DNA from: Antedon mediterranea
Taxonomy: Eukaryota > Echinodermata > Crinoidea > Comatulida > Antedonidae
NCBI RefSeq assembly: GCF_964355755.1
Contig: NC_092670.1
Location: 39,233,795-39,297,794 of the forward strand
DNA: 64,000 nucleotides
Direction of reading: 5' to 3'
Under the pieces are notes generated by a model. The model saw nothing but the letters and a program-made list of their open reading frames with translations, was not told the DNA's origin and ran no database searches. Every line of letters starts with the position of its first letter. Within the stretch, counting starts at the first letter, position 1. The position numbers were made by a program, and so were the translations under genes. This document shows, one piece after another, positions 59,201-64,000 of this stretch.

Positions 59201-59304
59201 GTATAAGGAAGTTGAAATAAAAATAATTAAAAGTTACCAGTGGCATCATAGTATTGGAACATAGTAGATGCAGATATGAATACAAATGGTATTAGTTGAA
59301 ACAT
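42251..59304 (-). CDS. Giant adhesion GPCR with HYR and PAN ectodomain (about 2,264 aa)
   Basis: Predicted plasma-membrane adhesion GPCR (class B2). Order: signal exon 59304-59238 (MFQLIPFVFISASTM); HYR exons 57912-57673 and 56961-56716; PAN/apple exon 56181-55936; HYR exon 55677-55429; 17 HYR exons between 54600 and 47669; GAIN/GPS and 7TM exons from 47244 to the stop at 42251. All joins are phase-consistent (2,265 codons) if a 5-base exon at 47407-47403 links the HYR array to the GAIN region; that link is the one weak point. The ectodomain would give a very long rod. The HYR fold is immunoglobulin-like and was first named in sea urchin hyalin. Ligand unknown. An alternative is that the HYR array and the receptor are two genes, but no stop with poly(A) signal or new signal peptide is seen between them. 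Confidence 0.8.
42786..42896 (-). mobile_element. tRNA-derived SINE fragment in the last-but-two receptor intron
   Basis: On the minus strand: TGTGGTTAACGTGCC (box A-like) then CCGGGGTTCAATCTTG (box B-like), followed by TATAGTGCCACTCACTAGTGAG. The spacing is like tRNA-derived SINE heads, but no complete tRNA fold or A-rich tail was found. Confidence 0.35.
43583..43749. mobile_element. Palindromic MITE, family B, full copy in the receptor gene
   Basis: AAAGCTCTGTCTACACTATC and the matching right arm AAACTAGTTTGATAGTGTAGG...AGAGCTTAAA. It lies about 20 bases upstream of the TM5 exon acceptor, in the intron. Confidence 0.85.
44340..44470 (+). mobile_element. LINE 3' end in the receptor gene
   Basis: GGCTTTTGGCCTTAATGGAAG, a T-rich stretch, then GGATCAAATAAACTGATTTGTGACTTGTGACTTG. 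The AATAAA followed by tandem GTGACTT copies is the usual microsatellite-like 3' terminus of CR1/L2-type elements. It is opposite to the gene's orientation. Confidence 0.5.
44652..44724. mobile_element. Palindromic MITE, family B, minimal copy
   Basis: TTTAAGCTCTGTCTACATTATCAAA and AAAGTTTGATAGTGTAGACAGAGCTTTA with almost no interior. It is about 50 bases beyond the donor of the TM2 exon (44878-44773), inside the following intron. Confidence 0.85.
47484..47630. mobile_element. Palindromic MITE, family B, between HYR array and GAIN exons
   Basis: TTAAGCCCTGTCTACACTATCAAGTAG, then AAAAAGTGTGATGTGCCCAAATATGG, GACATTATCATGTCCATATATGGGC and CATCACATTTTTTTGG. The right arm is eroded. It sits in the one intron whose exon structure I could not settle. 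Confidence 0.75.
49628..52782 (-). repeat. 1,548-bp tandem duplication covering four HYR exons
   Basis: Sequence from about 49628 to 51234 recurs from 51176 to 52782 at a constant offset of 1,548 bases, introns included. Exons 49906/51454, 50283/51831 and 50662/52210 encode identical proteins. The unit boundary falls inside an HYR exon: the left copies differ at GTGTAGA(T/A)CC, the right at AAGT(G/T)TGCTT. Such identity in introns means the duplication is recent, or the assembly has placed two haplotypes in tandem. Confidence 0.9.
53350..53403 (-). pseudogene. Truncated HYR exon relic 1
   Basis: After an acceptor (TTCATAG) the sequence reads (D)NQNPVVSCPNNTNENS and then runs into T-rich non-coding sequence with a stop; the remaining 65 codons and the donor are missing. 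The acceptor looks usable, but inclusion would end the protein, so it should be skipped. Confidence 0.8.
54712..55199. mobile_element. 488-bp inverted-repeat element, TA-flanked, beside an HYR relic
   Basis: CACTGTAAAAATAGTG at the left and CACTATTTTTACAGTG at the right begin inverted repeats of about 64 bases that differ at only a few positions (TTAAACA, TATTTTGTACCCAC, TTTTTCCACAC). TA lies at both edges (54710-54711, 55200-55201). The interior is rich in AAACATGTTTA words. The relic at 53350 shows the same flanks without the insert. TA duplication suggests a Tc1/mariner-type MITE. Confidence 0.85.
55210..55262 (-). pseudogene. Truncated HYR exon relic 2
   Basis: After TTTTCAG: (D)YEKPVVLCPNNTNENT and then a T run and stop. 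It breaks off at the same point as relic 1 and shares its T-rich flank, so one relic was copied from the other. The 488-bp inverted-repeat element lies immediately beyond the break. Confidence 0.8.
55936..56181 (-). other. PAN/apple-domain exon of the adhesion GPCR
   Basis: Phase 1-1 exon of 246 bases encoding about 82 residues: KYEDAALLGYN, then VCAEQCVHTTEFYCLSFDYY, then NNRECDLSDHNISMV. The C...C......F.C.SF.Y......C.LS spacing is the PAN/apple signature, a fold used for protein or glycan binding in plasminogen, HGF and coagulation factors. It sits between the second and third HYR domains. The preceding HYR exon must use donor A/GTGAGT (56716) to keep frame. Confidence 0.8.
57203..57447 (+). 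mobile_element. 5S rRNA-derived SINE or 5S pseudogene
   Basis: 57207-57322 follows 5S rRNA: TACGGCTTTACCACG, TCTCGTCAGACCAC, GTTAAGCAACATTGAACC, GCTTGGGTGGGAGACC, CTGGGAATATCGGGTGCTGTA. The internal promoter region (box A/box C) is well kept. About 120 bases of unrelated sequence (AGCTGGGGTCCCAGACATTT...) follow, as in SINE3-type elements. It lies in the second intron of the receptor gene, opposite strand. The 5S part is diverged, so it is not a functional rRNA gene. Confidence 0.75.
58256..58327 (-). tRNA. tRNA-Val (AAC)
   Basis: Minus strand: GGTTTCGTAGTGTAGTGG opens the gene. The acceptor stem GGTTTCG/CGAAACC pairs fully. The anticodon arm is TCTGC-TTAACAC-GCAGA, giving anticodon AAC. Boxes A and B (GGTTCGAGC) are intact, and length is 72. 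One mismatch (C-T) is seen in the T stem. A T run is not immediately downstream. It lies in the first intron of the adhesion GPCR, on the same strand. Probably functional, but a recent pseudogene cannot be excluded. Confidence 0.75.
58540..58612 (-). pseudogene. Second tRNA-Val (AAC)-like copy, probably decaying
   Basis: GGATTCTTGGCGTAGTGG, anticodon loop TTAACAC, box B GGTTCGAGC and terminal CGAAACC. The acceptor stem has two mismatches and the T stem one, so folding is weaker than in its neighbour 210 bases away. A T-rich run follows the 3' end, as for a Pol III terminator. Confidence 0.65.
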
Positions 59305-60640
59305 TATAATTCCAGCAATGATTTTTTATACTAGCAAACAATGCAGCCAGCAGCAGGCAGTATAATGACCTTTGACCTCGTGCATACGGCTTCCAACGTT
59401 AACTTCCGCTACACCAGTCTAAGTCAGATCACTTTTTCAAACATATACATATATTATTAAGTATTTTGTCGTCTTTTCATTCGATCTCAGTCGTGAACAA
59501 CAAATAATTATCAGCAAAATTCAAAATTTGTTACGGTATCCTACCAGTCCAAGAGGACTGATGCATCCACCTGCATCCACCTGCATGCATATATATGGAA
59601 ATACACGAGAAGAGTGATGCATCCACCTGCATATGGAAATACACGAGAAGAGTGCCAGTTTGTGAACTCCCACATGTTCTCATCTTTTATCATTTTAAAT
59701 TGTGTTCTGTATTGACTTAAAATATCACAATGAGTCAATAAGAACTATATAATTACGACATGTTGTTCATCAAGGTTATTTAATTAAGAGGAAATATCTT
59801 TCAATATTATTAAATTATTAGAACAGTCTTTTTTACGTGAATTATTCGTCTTTCAACTTTTGTTATTTATACTTACAATGATTTCAAGAAAACAAAGAAT
59901 ATAATATAATAGTGAATACATATTAAATCATATATAAAACATCGTCAGCAAAGTCAGTCAAGGTCAGTCAATTAGAAACAAAATTAATTTACTCTGTTCA
60001 ATATTATTAAATTATAGGAAGATTCTGTTTTCATTTATTTTGAATTATTTATATTTGTATACATTATACTCTTTTCTTTAATTACAACAAAGAATTTTAT
60101 CTAAAAATGGAAAATTAAATTGAAATTAGTTCTGACTTATCAGAGTCAAACACAAATATGTCAAGTATTATTGAATTGTTGTAAGTCTGTTTTCATTTAG
60201 ATGTCTATACTGTTTTAGTTTGGTTTTTCTATAAATATTGGCATACTAAAACAACAAAAAATCTATCAAAATTTATCATATATAATGTATTATTATTTAA
60301 ACACGAAATTAGTTTAGATTAAATAAACTGACTTTAAACATATTATTGAAACAGTCAAATGTTTTTTTTATACGGGTTAAATTAGTTTACTTTGTTTTAA
60401 AACAAATAATATTTCACGATCAACAGATTCAATTGTCTGAATTTAATGAAATTAGATATATTAAATTATTTTGTCTGTTGTTTTTTTATATAATATAATT
60501 TAATTTCTACACTTTAGGGGGCTAGAGAGTTACTCGATAGTGACTCTGATAATCCCGTCTACCTCCTAAAGTGGAGGCCTACTTTGTGACCCTTTAATCT
60601 TTTATTATTTGATAAAAAGATAAAATGAAAGTGTACTTAC

Positions 60641-60915
60641 TTTCTGATAATTCCTAATGCTTTCCCAAGACAGCTGAAGATGATTGTATAACAGAAGTAA
60701 TTTATACCAATCTTATGTTGTCTGCATGGTTCTATAGTAACTAATAAAACATTACTCAGATCATGCATGTGCATAAGATAGATATACTGTAAGAAGGCGT
60801 GTATTATTATTATTTTATTGACAAGCAACAATCAAAAGATGAATATAATCAGCTGTATACTTACATCATCATAATTAGATAATATGGTTAGGTTTTTTAA
60901 CAAATTCAACGCCAT
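60641..60915 (-). CDS. Possible 5' fragment of an unrecognised gene (two exons)
   Basis: Exon 60915-60865 reads MALNLLKNLTILSNYDD and ends at GTAAGT in phase 0. Exon 60786-60641 follows a CTTCTTACAG acceptor, is open for 48 codons (YIYLMHMHDLSNVLLV..., then YFCYTIIFSCLGKALGIIRK) and ends at GTAAGT in phase 2. The second exon is hydrophobic and could span a membrane. I could not find a third exon before the receptor gene begins, nor a family match. It may be a gene nested with the receptor's upstream region, a dead fragment, or chance. Confidence 0.3.
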
Positions 60916-61026
60916 GCTCTCTCCTATTTATTAGCGCCTACGGCCTTAATTTATACTTTTAAATACAGTGTGGATGAATTTTTATTGAGTTAATATATCG
61001 ACGCACAAATGTTAATTATTAGAGAT

Positions 61027-61355
61027 ATAAGATATAGTGTCCCCTTAAAAAAATGTGTGTTTTTTTTTAAATATGCCATTTTAATGTCACATAATAGTTA
61101 TTCCCTTTCACCAAAACTGGATCCAAAAAATATTTTTTCCCTGAAAAAAATGTAATTTAAAGCAAAATATACCTAAATTATCTATCAGACAATGGTTTTT
61201 GGTTTAAATTAACCATTTCTTTTGTCTTTCTATAAGTGAAATAATTTTTTTTTCTCCAGAAGTGAATAACTTTATTAAAACTGCAAAATGACCTATTCAA
61301 AGTCTGATTTTATTATTCTTAATTGTTCATGTTTTTGGGGGACAATACATCTTTA
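61027..61355. mobile_element. Inverted-repeat MITE, family C, copy 3
   Basis: TAAGATATAGTGTCCCCTTAAAA at the left, GGGGGACAATACATCTTTA at the right. The interior ATGCCATTTTAATGTCACATAATAGTTAT and ACTTTATTAAAACTGCAAAATGACC...CAAAGTCTGATTTTAT match the copies at 9175 and 38027. Confidence 0.8.
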
Positions 61356-62896
61356 AGTTGTTGATATAAGTTGAATTAATCATCACACTAACTATTCATG
61401 TTATTTGAAATTAGTTACTAATTTAGTATATAAAATACTTATTGTGATTAGGTAACGTATTTGACGATTGCTTTGAATTGACAATATATCTTTTATTAAT
61501 TTATTCCTTTTTTAAGGCTCGCCCACCACAACATATTCTGTTTTCATCTTCCAGGGCATCTGCCTTCAAACTCTGACCTCATATCTAAGTATATTTTTTT
61601 TGTTGCTTTGTACGATATTATGTTTTATGTCAGAGAGTATGGAAATAAATGTTTTTGAATTTTTTTTGAATGAAAACTATACTATGTAAATGACTACTCC
61701 GTGTTTGATTCATTGATTTATTTATATGCCTTGCTAAGCTAAATGTTTAGAGATCTTACCACCATTATGGTTGGCCTATAGTAGGCATTTAGTGACTCTG
61801 TGCGGTGGTCACTACGCGTTTTCACCGGAATGAAGAAATAAAGACCAATGTATGGTGAGAGAGAGCTTTAATTATAAACATAACCATTATATACAAATTG
61901 TCTTACGCAGCAAACAAATGTCAAAAAGGAACTAATTAATTATTTATAAAAGAAATATCAGATTGTGCATATAAAAATTAATATAAGGCTTCACTTCTTT
62001 AACAGAACATAGTTTAGGTCACTACAAGCATATTCTAGTGTATCATGAGGAAATATTAACAACACATGGGGTTAGCATTTATTTTTCTCAATTTGTATAA
62101 TTTCAATCCGTCAAAGCAACTCCAATTATACCTCAATCGATAAACACATTTTCATCATTCTCTTAATTTTGTCTTTAATTTCTAACTAATAAGACTATCG
62201 ATTATTACACTTTAATTTCAAAAATTTGGAATTCCAATCGATGTATAATTTTTATTTTCTTACAACTTGCATCGAGTAATAACTGAAATTTTATAATTAC
62301 GTATATCTAAAATAATATGTTGTTACAAACTTTGTATTGAGGCTATTGCTAGACGAGAGTTAGACTTACCCCAAGTATGTGCCAAAATATTTATCTTTTA
62401 CTAATATTAAGTGAAAACTTCGTCTGGAGCCGAACTAGACCAGAGTATTATTACATGTTATCATTGAATTTCTTTAAAAAAAATTATTATTTCTTGTTTA
62501 ACCTGGATTTGATGTCGTTTACTTATGTTGCCCCTGCCCAGCATTTGTTCACCTATTATTTTTTTTAATTATTGTATTGATTTTATGCTGGTCAAATAAA
62601 TAAAAGAAACGAAAGTGTTATCCTTTTGTGCCCATGATACGGAGTAAAAAAATAGAACTTACCTAAGTAGTAAATAAGTTGTGCTTCAAATACAGGCCTA
62701 CTGTAAACATTAACTAACAATAAAGTGATTGATTATAACATTTACTTTTTGTACATTTTACATTAAATAATTTTTCTTGGAAGGAGGGGTATGAATACAT
62801 TGTTTGCATCAAATTGAAAAAGAGTGTTTGGACGTGACAAGATGGCGGATGTAATATCAGTTGTCCAAGCTCTATTCTTTAGCGTGACGTAATACT

Positions 62897-64000
62897 CTAT
62901 GAAGATGTATTTAAAAACTTTAACTTTTGCTTTTCAAATATTTTAACAGCTTTTAAATATATTTGATAATCTGCAGATAAGGCTTCATTAACAAGTTTGT
63001 CAGCTTTCAGTCTTTCAATCATTACACTGTTAACTCTCGTTCTTGATGCATCTTTGAAGGTAGTGTTGACAACTATATTTGTGTAAGCTCCACTGAAGTT
63101 ATCATGCATTCCACGACATTCATTTTGAAATGGTACATCAAACACCGCCCCCATTAGTTGTAAGGACAAATCATACTCGCTAGTCAAACCAACAAAAGCG
63201 AACCACTTTTCAAAATGTTCCAGTACAAACTGCGTAAGAGCGTTATATTCATCTTTTGATAGCAAATGTAATAAAATAACTTTTTCTCTAAACCAGAAAG
63301 GTGTTTGCAGATACATGTCATTTTTAACAACATTTCTTTTATAGTACTCTTTAAAGCCATTACAGAATTTAGGATTAAAAAGCAGTTGTCGAAAAAAGAA
63401 ACTACCTTGATGTACTGCCCATTCATTTATGGATACTTTCCATGGATCCAGGGCTCTGCATAGCTGATCCGTTCTTGCACGGCGGCAGTAAGAATAGCTT
63501 GAAACCGTTCGTTCATAAGGGTCTCTTAAAAACGTAAAATAAGAACAAGGTCTAGATAAATCATCGCATACGCCAAACGAATAATCTCCCATCAACGCGT
63601 CAAACACGTAGTGCTTCTTTAAGGATACGCGTACGCAATCCGTTAGCACATGCCAGACGCGTTTATGAAATTTAGGCAAGGTTTTCAACATACAATTTTT
63701 TGTTGTAGTTCCCGCCGCTTTGTTATAATGCACGTATACTGAAACAGCATCACGATAAGAGTTGGTTGATACATTTGCTGACATTGTGAAAAAGTTTGGT
63801 AAAAAGTTACGTAACCTGATCCATGGCAATTTATCTAGTGCCGAGGTCAAAGGATCTTTGTTAAGGTCTGTAACTTGTGGTCGTGGTGTATCAGTATCCT
63901 GTTCAATCATGTCGGTAACATTATTTAAGCCCACCGGGGTTACGATTGGTACTGTGTTGCCAAGTTGTGATAGTGGTTCCGATGTTCCATTCCTCCTTGA
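62897..64000 (-). CDS. Carbohydrate sulfotransferase-like protein, 3' part (runs off the right edge)
   Basis: The reading frame is open from the window edge to a TAA at 62897, 367 residues visible. A GTG at 63934 is not a start: the frame continues upstream without a stop, so the N-terminus (probably a type II signal anchor and stem) lies outside. PAPS-binding motifs are clear: the 5'-phosphosulfate loop VHYNKAAGTTTK (near 63730-63695) and the 3'-phosphate segment FTFLRDPYERTVSSYSYC (near 63538-63485). These place it in the Golgi sulfotransferase group (Pfam Sulfotransfer_2 type). Cysteines and Asn-linked sites (NFSG, NTTF) fit a lumenal domain. Acceptor sugar cannot be told. The visible catalytic part is a single exon. 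Confidence 0.8.
   Translation of the reverse strand, partial: SRRNGTSEPLSQLGNTVPIVTPVGLNNVTDMIEQDTDTPRPQVTDLNKDPLTSALDKLPWIRLRNFLPNFFTMSANVSTNSYRDAVSVYVHYNKAAGTTTKNCMLKTLPKFHKRVWHVLTDCVRVSLKKHYVFDALMGDYSFGVCDDLSRPCSYFTFLRDPYERTVSSYSYCRRARTDQLCRALDPWKVSINEWAVHQGSFFFRQLLFNPKFCNGFKEYYKRNVVKNDMYLQTPFWFREKVILLHLLSKDEYNALTQFVLEHFEKWFAFVGLTSEYDLSLQLMGAVFDVPFQNECRGMHDNFSGAYTNIVVNTTFKDASRTRVNSVMIERLKADKLVNEALSADYQIYLKAVKIFEKQKLKFLNTSS

Larger units (their letters stand above)
59305..62896. other. Region upstream of the adhesion GPCR
   Basis: Promoter side of the receptor gene. It contains a possible two-exon fragment (60641-60915), a family C MITE (61027-61355) and otherwise AT-rich sequence. Near 59564-59640 a short direct repeat (GATGCATCCACCTGCAT, GGAAATACACGAGAAGAGTG) occurs twice. 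No other exon is supported; 62377-62568 and 59541-59738 ORFs show no family features. Confidence 0.5.

Noticed and set aside
63184-63426. Minus-strand ORF overlapping the sulfotransferase
   Set aside because: Alternate-frame shadow of the sulfotransferase coding exon.
1-64000. CRISPR arrays, prokaryotic operons, ribosome binding sites
   Set aside because: The sequence is clearly eukaryotic; the HYR array is a repeat of coding exons and the 49-bp array is a minisatellite, not CRISPR.

Overview
The window reads as nuclear DNA of an invertebrate deuterostome, most likely an echinoderm. It is AT-rich, its genes have many small introns, and it is full of small transposon relics. The animal signals are bursicon-type cystine-knot hormones (not found in vertebrates), a large hyalin-repeat (HYR) gene, and clear one-to-one relatives of vertebrate FBXW2, MPV17 and CYP20A1. 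The palindrome TAGGCCTA is very frequent. Species cannot be fixed from sequence alone. Long runs of six-frame ORFs here are mostly noise; real genes were found by joining exons at splice sites with matching phase.

Layout, left to right. 1-4.8 kb: non-coding, several inverted-repeat elements. 4.85-11.2 kb (+): two tandem bursicon-alpha-like genes, each with a 5'UTR intron and a single coding exon. 11.2-20.7 kb: no gene; Harbinger-like element, tRNA-derived SINE, foldback elements. 20.7-23.85 kb (+): complete FBXW2 (6 coding exons, 446 aa). 24.16-28.87 kb (-): complete MPV17 (7 exons, 184 aa), tail-to-tail with FBXW2; its first intron holds a LINE end and a hAT-like element. 30.07-32.17 kb (+): Ly6/uPAR-domain protein with a Thr-rich stalk. 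33.84-40.41 kb (-): complete CYP20A1 (11 exons, 469 aa) with a 49-bp minisatellite in an intron. 42.25-59.30 kb (-): a giant adhesion GPCR. 58.26-58.61 kb (-): two tRNA-Val(AAC)-like sequences. 60.6-60.9 kb (-): a possible two-exon 5' fragment of an unknown gene. 62.9 kb to the right edge (-): 3' part of a carbohydrate-sulfotransferase-like gene.

The most striking content is the adhesion GPCR. Its architecture is signal peptide, HYR, HYR, PAN/apple, HYR, then 17 more HYR domains, a GAIN region with GPS motif, seven transmembrane helices and a short tail (about 2,264 aa in my model). Each HYR domain is exactly one phase-1/phase-1 exon, so exons can be gained or lost without breaking frame. A 1,548-bp block of four HYR exons is duplicated in tandem, with three exon pairs identical in protein, and two truncated HYR exon relics remain, one carrying a TA-flanked inverted-repeat insertion whose empty site is visible in the other. 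This looks like an actively remodelled ectodomain on a signalling receptor.

The other genes are housekeeping or signalling genes with no evident joint pathway: hormone subunits, an SCF ubiquitin-ligase adaptor, a mitochondrial inner-membrane protein, an orphan P450, a Ly6 protein and a Golgi-type sulfotransferase. All exon boundaries are my own reading of splice consensus, phase and protein-family similarity, not transcript data.
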